From an uncultured Bacteroides sp. (GTDB lineage: Bacteria > Bacteroidota > Bacteroidia > Bacteroidales > Bacteroidaceae): a stretch of 64,000 bases of DNA. Shown here in pieces: positions 53,431-61,652 of this stretch. Position numbers and translations under genes: made by a program. A model generated the notes under the pieces. That model searched no databases. It saw only the letters and a list, made by a program, of their open reading frames with translations, and was not told the origin of the DNA. The stretch's first letter is position 1; each line of letters starts with the position of its first letter. The stretch lies in contig CAUDXH010000005.1 of NCBI GenBank assembly GCA_958453305.1, positions 28,325 to 92,324 on the forward strand. Reading direction: 5' to 3'.

Positions 53431-54537
53431 TTATTTTTCTTTTTTAAAAGGGTAAACCACAATTTTTGAAGTACGTATTCCAGGCTTTACCTCCCCACAT
53501 ACCATATACAGACAAGAACGATGATAAAGAAGCACACCTCCCGCACGTGCCATACCGGAAACATCGGGATATACCGTCCATACCTGACGCTTAAAATCAA
53601 AGCACAAAATATCATCATTAAATTGATACCATGAAGGTTCATGAGTCAAATAATCCTTTCCCACTTTTCCTTCAATCGCCCGTTTAAATAAAGTATAGTT
53701 AACTCCTCCGGTAAGAATAAGACACTTACTGCTTTGAGTACCACTCCCCCCAACCAAACAACGCTTTTCTCCTGTGGCTTCTCGCGGAAGAATACTAAGA
53801 AAACTCCATGTATCCGATTGGGGAATGTATTTAAGAACATCCTGAGACAGGATGCTTTCCTTTTCTCCTTCAGGAGCCTGAAAGCCTCCTATTAAATAAA
53901 GAGAATTTCCATCATTTACCAAAACCGGCTGCACCCGCACAGGCCCCGGAAACGAAGCCATCTTCTCCCAAACGACCCCCTTCTTCAAGTCAAGCCTGTA
54001 AAGAGAATTTTGACCCTGTTGCTGATTCCCCCCTGTAATATAAACATATCCGTCAAGAAAAGTTGCCGCCGCATTATCAATCGCTTCGGGAAGAGAAGGC
54101 AAACTTTGAATTACAAAATCAGAAACACCGCTTCCTTTTTGTATCCGAAAAGCATGGGTCAAACTTGAATCAGAATTATTTCCTCCCAAACAAACCAGCC
54201 CTTGGGGTGTTCCTACAGCACAACCATAAGCCACAGGAAGAGGTAAATCCACAATCGGCTCCCACTGAGGAGAATCTGATTTTGTATTTAAAGCATAACA
54301 TTGATTATAATAAACCTTCTTTCCGCCTTCTGCTGCCGGAACATCCGGAAAATTACAACCTCCTCCCACAACAAGCCAATCACCTACAAAACCAGCAAAG
54401 GGAGCTGAAACACCTTTTTCTACCGGATAATCTGGTATTTGTTCATTTTTCTGAAACGATACTTGAGCAATCACTGCAATAGCCTGACAAAGTAAAGTCC
54501 CCCAGACCAAGAGCCGTCTTTTCACTATATTTTTCAT
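53431..54537 (-). CDS. nanM: Kelch-type N-acetylneuraminate mutarotase
   Basis: 368 residues with a signal peptide (cleavage near VIAQ). Kelch repeats are visible as GG-containing blades: VGGGCNFPDVPAAEGGKK, VCLGGNNSD, VYITGGNQQ, LYLIGGFQAP, LILTGGVNY. The cyclically permuted mutarotase family includes NanM, which speeds alpha/beta conversion of free sialic acid in the periplasm. Own control region; 91 bp upstream of nanL on the same strand. Confidence 0.9.
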   Translation of the reverse strand: MKNIVKRRLLVWGTLLCQAIAVIAQVSFQKNEQIPDYPVEKGVSAPFAGFVGDWLVVGGGCNFPDVPAAEGGKKVYYNQCYALNTKSDSPQWEPIVDLPLPVAYGCAVGTPQGLVCLGGNNSDSSLTHAFRIQKGSGVSDFVIQSLPSLPEAIDNAAATFLDGYVYITGGNQQQGQNSLYRLDLKKGVVWEKMASFPGPVRVQPVLVNDGNSLYLIGGFQAPEGEKESILSQDVLKYIPQSDTWSFLSILPREATGEKRCLVGGSGTQSSKCLILTGGVNYTLFKRAIEGKVGKDYLTHEPSWYQFNDDILCFDFKRQVWTVYPDVSGMARAGGVLLYHRSCLYMVCGEVKPGIRTSKIVVYPFKKEK

Positions 54538-54854
54538 ACAACGTTAATAGATTTTCGTTTTTCTAAATGCTAAATATACGTATAATATTTAATCTTTCGC
54601 TTATTTAATACAATAAATATTTCATTTCGGTTTTATATAATTAATTTTTTGCTTTTTATTGCTTCACATCAATAAAAGTATTAATTTAGCAAACGATTTT
54701 AAAGACACTAAAATTTTTAGATACAAGCCTGTATCGGTTAAACCTTAAACACTATAAATCTTCATCAAAACATTCTTTTAACGAATTGCAAGCAAACAGC
54801 TTGCGGAAGATTTATTTTTTATGATTAGAGCTTTTAAGTTGAGAAAAAATAGAT
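54538..54854. other. Divergent control region between nanM and the ROK gene
   Basis: 317 bp, very AT-rich. Operator-like sites lie on the nanM side (54586-54619). Nearer the ROK gene are small inverted repeats GATACA/TGTATC (54724-54739 area) and GCAAGC/GCTTGC (54788-54804), the latter in the likely 5' leader. No gene. Confidence 0.55.
54586..54619 (-). promoter_or_regulatory. Operator-like sites upstream of nanM
   Basis: TATTTAATC (54586-54594, one base off) and exact TATTTAATA (54602-54610), the latter forming TATTTA-6-TAAATA with 54614-54619. A TATATTTA -7-like box for nanM is at 54571-54578. Same 9-mer as in the nanL and susC regions. Confidence 0.58.
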
Positions 54855-56063
54855 ATGGTACAAAAACTAATAGAAGGACTAGGAAGTGGAACAAAAAATA
54901 TGCTTAATCAAAAGCGTATTATCACTCATTTAATGCATAATCACTCGTCTACCATTCCAGATTTGGCAAAAGATATCGATTTAAGCATCCCCACAGTTAC
55001 TAAATTCGTCATGGAATTGGTTGAAGAGGGATATATCATCAATTACGGGAAGCAAGAAACAAGCGAAGGAAGACCTCCTAATCTTTACGGACTGAACCCC
55101 GATTCTGCTTATATGGTGGGGGTTGACATTAAAACATTTTGCCTAAATATAGGTTTAATGAATTTTACCGGAGATATGGTTGACCTTCAAATGGGAATCG
55201 ACTGTAAACTCAACAACACCCTAGAGTGCCTGGAGGAGTTAACCCAGCACATCAACCACTTTATAGAGAAGCATAAAAACATCAAAGAAAAGATTCTCCA
55301 AATAGGAGTGAACATATCCGGACGAGTCAACCCGGAAGAAGGATACAGCTTCAGCATGTTCAATTTTGAAGAACGCCCGCTGGCTGATATTTTACACGAA
55401 AAAATAGGTATCCCTGTAAGCATTGACAATGATACACGTGCAATGGCATATGGGGAGATGCTAAAAGGTGTGGTCAAAGGGGATAAAGATATTGTTTTTA
55501 TCAACTTGAGCTGGGGACTTGGCTCTGCCTTAATCTTTGACGGAAAAATCTATACAGGCCATTCGGGATTTTCCGGGGAGTTTGGTCACTTCAGCGTTTT
55601 CGATAACGAAATCATCTGCCATTGCGGAAAAAAAGGGTGTTTGGAAACTGAAGTATCAGGCTCTGCCTTACACCGTATTTTATGTGAAAAAGTAAAAAAC
55701 GGGCAGGCATCCATCCTTTCCAAAAGAATACTTGCCGGAAAAGATCCGCTAACATTGGAGGATATTGTGAAAGCAACCAATAAAGAAGACTTTTTATGTA
55801 TTGAATTAGTAGAGGAAATAGGACGTAAACTCGGACGATATCTTGCCGGACTTATCAATTTATTAAATCCGGAACTGGTAGTTATAGGCGGAACCTTAGC
55901 TCAGACCGAAGATTACATCTTACAACCCATCAAAACAGCTATACGCAAATATTCGCTGAACTTAGTAAGCCGAGATTCTGCCGTTGTTCTATCCAAACTG
56001 CAAGATAAAGCCGGCGTAATAGGAGCCTGCTTACTATCCAGAAGCAAATTATTCGAATGGTAA
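54855..56063 (+). CDS. nanR: ROK-family transcriptional regulator of the Nan locus
   Basis: 402 residues. N-terminal winged HTH (about 15-65: RIITHLMHNHSSTIPDLAKDIDLSIPTVTKFVMELVEEGYI), then a ROK kinase-like fold with YMVGVDIKTF, ISIDNDTRAMAYGEM, GHSGFSGEFGHFSV and the zinc site CHCGKKGCLETE. Typical NagC/XylR-type sugar-responsive repressor; ManNAc, GlcNAc or phosphate esters are possible inducers. Divergent from nanM and close to TATTTAATA repeats, so it is the likely local regulator. The name is by role, not by orthology. Confidence 0.85.
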   Translation: MVQKLIEGLGSGTKNMLNQKRIITHLMHNHSSTIPDLAKDIDLSIPTVTKFVMELVEEGYIINYGKQETSEGRPPNLYGLNPDSAYMVGVDIKTFCLNIGLMNFTGDMVDLQMGIDCKLNNTLECLEELTQHINHFIEKHKNIKEKILQIGVNISGRVNPEEGYSFSMFNFEERPLADILHEKIGIPVSIDNDTRAMAYGEMLKGVVKGDKDIVFINLSWGLGSALIFDGKIYTGHSGFSGEFGHFSVFDNEIICHCGKKGCLETEVSGSALHRILCEKVKNGQASILSKRILAGKDPLTLEDIVKATNKEDFLCIELVEEIGRKLGRYLAGLINLLNPELVVIGGTLAQTEDYILQPIKTAIRKYSLNLVSRDSAVVLSKLQDKAGVIGACLLSRSKLFEW

Positions 56064-56073
56064 CTCCATTCTG

Positions 56074-56119
56074 AAGCGAGCCGATTCTTTTCATAAAAGA
56101 ATCGGCTCGCTTTTTTTAA
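56074..56119. terminator. Bidirectional terminator after the ROK gene
   Basis: Perfect 18-bp stem (56074-56091 and 56095-56112) with a 3-base loop and T-run on the plus side. The T-run overlaps the stop codon of the convergent DUF2023 gene (56116-56118). Confidence 0.92.
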
Positions 56120-56493
56120 TCTGCAATTACCTTTTTACGCTTGCAATAGCGCTCACATTGTGCACAGATATCATACCCCAACATGGCTCCCAAAATAAAA
56201 TCTTCTTCAGGGGAGAGTAAATTGAGAGGACGGTTCGTCAAGTGTCTTATAGCCTGTATGCATTCCGGACGACCGAAAAAAAGGTTGATACTGCTCTCTG
56301 AGGCTGGCTGTATAAGAAAATCAATACACTGACTTTGCAAACGAGCCACTGCAAACGACTCATACTTACGGTTCACTGTATAAAGCACCATACGGCGCAC
56401 TCCTTTTTTATACTCATATACATGGTTTAGAAAAACCTTTAAGTCTGCAGGAAGTTTATTAGGGGATATTGTCATTGCACTGTGCTTTTTCAT
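56116..56493 (-). CDS. DUF2023-family protein linked to flavodoxin
   Basis: 125 residues. The family is small and found next to flavodoxin genes in Bacteroides and Porphyromonas. Seen here: DLKVFLNHVYEYKKGVRRMVLYTV core and a Cys-rich end GYDICAQCERYCKRKK (CxxCxxxC) that could bind a metal or cluster. 26 bp after the flavodoxin stop, so co-transcribed. The start may be ATG at 56493 or the in-frame ATG at 56475. Function unknown; a flavodoxin partner is a fair guess. Confidence 0.82.
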   Translation of the reverse strand: MKKHSAMTISPNKLPADLKVFLNHVYEYKKGVRRMVLYTVNRKYESFAVARLQSQCIDFLIQPASESSINLFFGRPECIQAIRHLTNRPLNLLSPEEDFILGAMLGYDICAQCERYCKRKKVIAD

Positions 56494-56519
56494 ACCTTCT
56501 CAGAAGGAGTTCGATCTGT

Positions 56520-57026
56520 TTATAAATAATTCTTCAGTTCGCTGACCCAAGTCTCAATACGCATCTGCGTCTGATTGCCTTCATTTACATCATCCAAGGC
56601 GAGTCCCACAAAGCAACCATCTTCAACTGCAATCGAATTGGAAAAATTATACGCATCCACGCTAACCCGGTTACCGATGAATGTACATCCCCTACCTTTT
56701 AACGATTCATACAAAAGTCCCATCCCATCACAATACGTATCACTATACAACTCGGAATCACCACAGCCAAACAATGCGACGGTTTTTCCACTTAAATCCA
56801 AGCCCTGCAATATGCCAACCGCACCATACCAGTCATCCTGCAGCTCCCCGTCACCCCAAGTTGAGGTTCCGAGTATCAATACCTCATAAGTAGCCACCAA
56901 TTCCGCATTTAATTTATCTGCACTATAGACATCAGTGCTTGCCACTCCTAATGCTCCGGCCAACTTTCCAGCCAAATCTTCACAGGTTCCTGTTGTGGAA
57001 CCGTAAAAAACACCTATTTTCTTCAT
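56520..57026 (-). CDS. fldA: Flavodoxin
   Basis: 168 residues. FMN phosphate loop GSTTGTCEDLAGKLA at 9-23, isoalloxazine-contacting loops STWGDGELQDDWYG and GCGDSELYSDTYCDGM, which mark a long-chain flavodoxin. Low-potential electron carrier, for example to pyruvate or IspG/IspH-type enzymes. Promoter directly upstream; DUF2023 gene downstream. Confidence 0.95.
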   Translation of the reverse strand: MKKIGVFYGSTTGTCEDLAGKLAGALGVASTDVYSADKLNAELVATYEVLILGTSTWGDGELQDDWYGAVGILQGLDLSGKTVALFGCGDSELYSDTYCDGMGLLYESLKGRGCTFIGNRVSVDAYNFSNSIAVEDGCFVGLALDDVNEGNQTQMRIETWVSELKNYL

Positions 57027-57056
57027 GATGTTAATAACTATATTTTATTTACACCA

Positions 57057-57087
57057 CAAAAGTAGAAGGTCTGGCATATTCCCGCAA
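57057..57087 (-). promoter_or_regulatory. fldA promoter
   Basis: Minus strand TTG (57085-57087), 20 bp, TACTTTTG (57057-57064), with a 30-base leader. Confidence 0.7.
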
Positions 57088-57454
57088 TACCTAAAATTGG
57101 GGTTTTTACAGAGAGGTATTTTCCTTATCTGGACACCCCACCCTACATATATCGGATTCCAGCACTCACCATTGCATAAAAGTACTCTTCGCTATACCTG
57201 ATAGTAGGGATATAAGTAGTAGAGACACAAGGGATACAGATACCCTACTGCCACATCGACAGCATAGCAAAATCGCGCACATTCAGACAAGCCGTACTAT
57301 AGCTTAAAAAGAATATTAAATTGGGAAATAAACAGGCTTTTGCTTTCAGATTGATGAATGTATATACTTAAACGATAAGTCTCTCTATTTTTTACGCTAC
57401 TCTATTGGGGATCAACTCTCGGTTTAACGGAGTCATGCAGACCAACGCTATTAG
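57088..57454. other. Non-coding region between fldA and tRNA-Lys
   Basis: About 370 bp without a convincing gene. One inverted repeat AGTAGGG...CCCTACT (57207-57251 area) with a 30-base centre is visible. Could contain a small RNA or nothing. Confidence 0.45.
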
Positions 57455-57494
57455 ATATAAAAAAAGAGAGTTACTTTAGTGTAACTCTCTTTTT
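57455..57494 (-). terminator. Terminator downstream of tRNA-Lys
   Basis: Perfect 14-bp stem, AAAAAGAGAGTTAC (57461-57474) and GTAACTCTCTTTTT (57481-57494), with the minus-strand T-run extending to 57458. Starts 6 bases after the tRNA 3' end. Confidence 0.88.
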
Positions 57495-57499
57495 CTGAG

Positions 57500-57616
57500 T
57501 GATCCGCCTGGGGCTCGAACCCAGGACCCCAACATTAAAAGTGTTGTGCTCTCAAGACCTTTAAAAGCCTCGCCTACGGCTCGACTTTCAAAGGCAACCT
57601 GCTGAGTTAGCGAATC
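57500..57616 (-). tRNA. tRNA-Lys (UUU) with ~44-base hairpin inserted in the D-loop
   Basis: The 3' part is a standard tRNA-Lys: anticodon stem CAACA/TGTTG with loop CTTTTAA (anticodon TTT), T-arm CTGGGTTCGAGCCCCAG, acceptor GCGGATC, discriminator A. The 5' end GATTCGC pairs along the whole acceptor stem (one G-T), and ACTC/GAGC can form a 3-of-4 pair D-stem. Between AGCAGGT of the D-loop and AGAGC are about 44 extra bases (57553-57596) that fold as a 17-bp imperfect hairpin (13 pairs matched). Total 117 bases instead of about 75. Either a disrupted pseudo-tRNA or an att-scarred gene; see findings. Confidence 0.75.
57553..57596 (-). repeat. Palindromic insertion within tRNA-Lys
   Basis: Arms CCTTTAAAAGCCTCGCC (57558-57574) and GGCTCGACTTTCAAAGG (57578-57594) pair at 13 of 17 positions around TAC. 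Higher G+C at the tip than the surrounding element. Resembles a REP-like or recombination-site palindrome. Confidence 0.7.
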
Positions 57617-57662
57617 TTACGATTATCTTACTTATATACTTGCTTCTTTTCTTTTTCTTTTG

Positions 57663-57682
57663 GTTTAACTGTCAGTTTAACT
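57663..57682. repeat. Two direct GTTTAACT repeats with 12-bp period
   Basis: GTTTAACT at 57663-57670 and 57675-57682, 47 bp outside the tRNA 5' end. Spacing about one helical turn, as in arm-type recombinase sites; short, so chance is possible. Confidence 0.4.
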
Positions 57683-57760
57683 CACAGAGTAAAATCACGA
57701 GATTTGTTAATACTATAATTTATGTTCTCTTTTATGTCATAAAGGTACTAATAATTTCGT

Positions 57761-58777
57761 TTAGTAGAATTTATTATCAGTCCTTATTTTCGATTTCTTC
57801 AATGCTGAAATATATCCTTTTACTTTAGAACCCTCATCATAAAGAAAATCCTCATCCGTCTTTTTATTCTGTGTCAACTTAGTAAGTCCTATCAGTTTGG
57901 ATATTAATTTGTATTTGCTTATCACGATTCTTTCCCCATCCTTATTAGTAAAGCTCTGTCTAATGGGTGTTTCATAGTCTTTCAAGAAATAGTCAAACAT
58001 GGTTGCGAAATGACCTATCAGATAGGTTTGGCTTGTTGAGGTACTTTCATACAGGTTATCAATATCAAAAGCTTTGCTGAAAAGTGCTTCATTATAGTTC
58101 ACTGTGATTTCTTTCTTGTTTACTCCATCATAATAGGTATAAACATTTGGTGAAGCTAAAGCATTGAGCTTTTTATAGAACTCTTCTTTTTCCTCTTTCT
58201 TATCATAACCTTTAGAATGAAAATCCCTTGTCATTTTCACCATGTCAAACATCTTGTCAGCCATAGTTCCTATGTAAGCTATTGCAAGCGCATTATCCAC
58301 TATTATTTTCTTCTTTCCTATCTTTAAGGTAATACTTGCTTCTTCTGAAAATTCTGCATGGCTGTCACTGATAGATTTCAATTCCCTTATAATAGTTTCA
58401 CAAAAAGATTCCACCTGTGTATGAGGATAGACATGTGCCATATATGGATTTTCCCACTGTCCTTTGGAAGCATGGGTAATGAACAGTATAAGTAAATAGA
58501 ACTTATCCACATCTAAACCCAAAGCATTTATATTGGCTTGTATTTCCTCGTCATTTAGATACTCGTTATATGACAGGAAATTCACTTCACCTTTGTTGTA
58601 ATAGTATTCAAACTCTTCATCCGCTTTTGTTCCTCCAACGTGCATTATTCCCTTGCTATCCTCATAGACCATAGGGTAAAACTTGTATGCAACCTTTAAT
58701 ACATACTCCAGTATTTCGCTGTTGTCTTCTTCAATATCCAATTCAATCATAATCTCCAAATATTCAAGTATAGCCAC
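57761..58777 (-). CDS. Unrecognised 338-residue protein of the accessory region
   Basis: Hydrophilic, mostly helical protein rich in Asp, Glu, Lys, Tyr; no signal peptide or membrane segment. Mid-region ITLKIGKKKIIVDNALAIAYIGTMADKMFDMVKMTRDFHSKG and C-terminal GLTKLTQNKKTDEDFLYDEGSKVKGYISALKKSKIRT look conserved-domain-like, but I cannot name a family. The basic C-terminus could bind nucleic acid. AT-rich codons contrast with the core genes. Last gene before the tRNA-Lys, so at the edge of the putative element. Confidence 0.7.
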   Translation of the reverse strand: MAILEYLEIMIELDIEEDNSEILEYVLKVAYKFYPMVYEDSKGIMHVGGTKADEEFEYYYNKGEVNFLSYNEYLNDEEIQANINALGLDVDKFYLLILFITHASKGQWENPYMAHVYPHTQVESFCETIIRELKSISDSHAEFSEEASITLKIGKKKIIVDNALAIAYIGTMADKMFDMVKMTRDFHSKGYDKKEEKEEFYKKLNALASPNVYTYYDGVNKKEITVNYNEALFSKAFDIDNLYESTSTSQTYLIGHFATMFDYFLKDYETPIRQSFTNKDGERIVISKYKLISKLIGLTKLTQNKKTDEDFLYDEGSKVKGYISALKKSKIRTDNKFY

Positions 58778-58830
58778 AAAGATATTGAAAAAATGGATTT
58801 TATGTGAATATATTCTTTATGTATGATGAA

Positions 58831-58889
58831 AGGGTGACAAAATTTGAACGGGGTGTATAAAAGTGTTTTTTCTCAAAAAATGTCACCCT
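58831..58889. repeat. Inverted repeat upstream of the 338-residue gene
   Basis: AGGGTGACA (58831-58839) and TGTCACCCT (58881-58889), perfect 9-bp arms 41 bp apart, in the intergenic gap between two minus-strand genes. Spacing suits either a terminator with long loop or a paired operator. Confidence 0.45.
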
Positions 58890-58907
58890 AATAATCTTGA
58901 TATTAAT

Positions 58908-59768
58908 TTAATCATAACAGGTGAAGATATTTATAACTGATGGAGAATACCAAATCAGACCAAATTCATTTAAAAGAATCTTCTCTTTCAAATCCCAAAA
59001 TGCGTGACAATAACCTAATTCTTTAGGTATATCCAGTAAACTATCAACTTCCTTTTCAACATGTTCTATAATACGTCTGCCAATAGGAATGTGTTCAATG
59101 ATATTTTCTATTTCTGATGGTTGTTCTTCACGATAGATACAAAATATCCTTTTGCAAATAGGACAGTAACAATAAACTTTGCGTATATCCTTAACCTCCA
59201 GCAATCTTTTAGATATAATGGAAGTAAGTGTTTCAGAAGTTTCATAGAATATCAATCCATTGGAATTGTTATTGAAATGTTGGCAACATGTGTTTTTGAT
59301 TTTATTCTCTTCAAAATTAAATGAAATAGAATTAATGTCATGGCTCAAACCTGTAATGCTATCTCCTAAAAAGTTATTTATGGCAGCTTTTTCTTCTGAT
59401 TCTGATAAGTCATTATTTAAAGTAAACTCTAAAGGCAGCTCTTTATCATGTACTGCAATCAGCTTTATTAAGCTGTCTGAATCATCGTCACGCTGATTAT
59501 CTATTTTTAAAAGAATATCATTGGTATAATCAATATGCTTACTCCGTAATGTTCTTCTTATATCAGTTGTATCAAGTTGGTTGTCTATAAAATACTTGGT
59601 AATAAAATATCCAGTAGATTTAAAGTCTTTAAAATTCTCATGTGTTAAACACTCTTTATGTGTAACTCTTTTGGGGTTGTATTGACCAAATATACCGTTG
59701 ATTCTTTCAAAAATATCATCCAACTGCATATCTTTATTATTCATGTTGGTTTTAGTATTCTGTTCCAT
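58908..59768 (-). CDS. Unrecognised 286-residue protein with Cys cluster
   Basis: Hydrophilic protein; the only standout motif is VYCYCPICKRIFCIYRE near residues 199-215, a CxCxxC..C cluster that could bind zinc. Two further Cys lie in NTCCQHFNN. No family recognised. Gaps of 130 and 208 bp on either side suggest its own transcript. Confidence 0.65.
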   Translation of the reverse strand: MEQNTKTNMNNKDMQLDDIFERINGIFGQYNPKRVTHKECLTHENFKDFKSTGYFITKYFIDNQLDTTDIRRTLRSKHIDYTNDILLKIDNQRDDDSDSLIKLIAVHDKELPLEFTLNNDLSESEEKAAINNFLGDSITGLSHDINSISFNFEENKIKNTCCQHFNNNSNGLIFYETSETLTSIISKRLLEVKDIRKVYCYCPICKRIFCIYREEQPSEIENIIEHIPIGRRIIEHVEKEVDSLLDIPKELGYCHAFWDLKEKILLNEFGLIWYSPSVINIFTCYD

Positions 59769-59976
59769 AATTAGAATTTTTTAAGCTCTACCATAATTTT
59801 ATTCTATCCATTATGCTGATGAAACGAAGTTCATAGTTTCCGACCATTTCCTTATCTTCATTCACTTCACTATAACCAAGCTACTAAATACTCTATAGGA
59901 CATATTAAGGAATGCGATTCGTTAGACCTAATAATGATAGCATGTATAATAGTTTTATAATGTATTGTACTATTAA

Positions 59977-60660
59977 TTAGCTTATAGCATCACAAATATA
60001 TGTAGCCTGTTTTATAGGTGCAGGGCTTCCAACCTCTTTGCGACAAATATTAGCAAAGTTTATAAGGTGCATCTTGCAGAATTTTATTTCATTTTCACTT
60101 GCTGTCATTTTAGTTTTCTGAATAATACTATCAAGCCCAATTGAGAAAACAAATGTTTCTGTCTGTTGCAAAAAATGTTGTAATGGAAAATCTTGTGGAA
60201 CACAATCAGACCCTTTCCCTAATGCTATATATAAAAGAAAAATACTATCAAGTTTCATTTTCATATAAGTTCCGCATTTGTCATATTGGCAACTTTTTAA
60301 TATAAGAGTAAGAAAACTCGCATAACAAGTAAACATTTCATCTGTTAATGGAACTGTTGTTGTGTAATTCTTTTCTTGTTCTATCGTCTTTTTAGTACAA
60401 GTTTCATTTGGGTTATCTATATTCTCTACACGTTCTATTTCATATATTCTACTTGAATATGCTAAAAACATTGGTAATCCAGGACACCATAAAAGGAAAA
60501 TAATTGCTGATAAAAAGTTACTGACAAATACTAATGATAATGCTCCGCCAATTAATCCAATAAGCGAAGATAAAGCCACCCAAAAAGTATTCAGTTTATT
60601 CCTATTGATTATCAATAAGATAGTTGAAATAATACAAACTGTGTATATAATTTGTAACAT
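59977..60660 (-). CDS. Membrane-anchored 227-residue protein
   Basis: N-terminal 70 residues hold two to three hydrophobic segments (about 1-20, 26-50, 53-70); the remaining 155 residues are soluble with scattered Cys and would face the cytoplasm if the positive-inside rule holds. No motif recognised. It is the last gene of a five-gene minus-strand run (gap of 35 bp to the gene upstream) and might be the membrane effector of that group, which is inference only. Confidence 0.65.
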   Translation of the reverse strand: MLQIIYTVCIISTILLIINRNKLNTFWVALSSLIGLIGGALSLVFVSNFLSAIIFLLWCPGLPMFLAYSSRIYEIERVENIDNPNETCTKKTIEQEKNYTTTVPLTDEMFTCYASFLTLILKSCQYDKCGTYMKMKLDSIFLLYIALGKGSDCVPQDFPLQHFLQQTETFVFSIGLDSIIQKTKMTASENEIKFCKMHLINFANICRKEVGSPAPIKQATYICDAIS

Positions 60661-60695
60661 GATAATAGAAATATTTGTAAAATAGAATATATTTA

Positions 60696-61619
60696 TTACG
60701 ATTGGAATGAATCACATAATCTATAATATTGAATTATATTATTTGTTGTTCCTTTTATTATTAACGTTGAATAACCTATAGTTAATAACTGTCTTACAAG
60801 TTCATCGTTTGCAAGAAAAGTTTGAGCAAATTCTTCCACTTCATTAATAGTGATACCACTGTCATTTTTAATCTTTAATTCCAGACCATTTAAGCGTTTA
60901 GAACTCATATCATGGTTATCTTCCATTCTTCCAACTGTAGAATGTGCTTCGTAAAGTCTTTTAAGTTTTCCAGATATGAATAAATCGTAGAATTGCTTGT
61001 TGATTTCATCTATAAATGTAGATTTCACAAATGAGCCATTTAACAATGCTCCACATATAGATTTTAATGTTATTGAATGGGCATTTTCTAAGGAAACAGA
61101 TTTTATTTTTTTACTGGATTCTGCAAAATATTCATCCAAAAGACTTTTAGTGCAGCTCTGGCATATTTCGTCTGTACAATATATGTCATCAGACATAAAT
61201 AATATTTTATTTTTTTGTTTCTTAGGTATAAAGCCATGTTCCAATAAAAAATCCCTTCTATTTGCTTTAGCTTCTGCATGGCAACAACAAATAACTAAAT
61301 ATTGTGACCAAAAAGTAAGCCGTGATTTATCTCGTTCTGTTAATTGTGGCAGAACATCAATTGGATTTTTATTTTTCTGTTTCCACTCAACTATGGTCTT
61401 TTCAAGAATATCTTCTTTTATTTCATAATCAGTAATCATATCTTTTTTGTACATTTCAAGATGATTTAAATCTTGAATACGGTTTTTATTATAGCCGTTT
61501 TCAATAGCTTTTCTATAATCATTAGATTTAAATCCGATATTAATTACTTTTTCTAAGACTAAAAATTTTGCACATGCCATTTCCATTGGACTGTATGTTG
61601 GTAGAATTATTATTTCCAT
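60696..61619 (-). CDS. Unrecognised 307-residue Cys/His-containing protein
   Basis: Soluble. Two possible metal-binding patches: VICCCHAEA near residues 109-117 and YCTDEICQSC near 147-156, roughly 35 residues apart, as in a split zinc ribbon. The C-terminal half is helical. No enzyme motif seen. Belongs to the five-gene run with the paralogous small proteins upstream (33-bp gap). Confidence 0.65.
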   Translation of the reverse strand: MEIIILPTYSPMEMACAKFLVLEKVINIGFKSNDYRKAIENGYNKNRIQDLNHLEMYKKDMITDYEIKEDILEKTIVEWKQKNKNPIDVLPQLTERDKSRLTFWSQYLVICCCHAEAKANRRDFLLEHGFIPKKQKNKILFMSDDIYCTDEICQSCTKSLLDEYFAESSKKIKSVSLENAHSITLKSICGALLNGSFVKSTFIDEINKQFYDLFISGKLKRLYEAHSTVGRMEDNHDMSSKRLNGLELKIKNDSGITINEVEEFAQTFLANDELVRQLLTIGYSTLIIKGTTNNIIQYYRLCDSFQS

Positions 61620-61652
61620 ATTCTTAATGTATATCTATTTCAATATAAATTC

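Noticed and set aside
57640..57828. 62-codon hydrophobic plus-strand frame at the tRNA-Lys edge
   Set aside because: Very AT-rich, overlaps the 338-residue gene on the other strand, no start signal; hydrophobicity comes from T-rich sequence.
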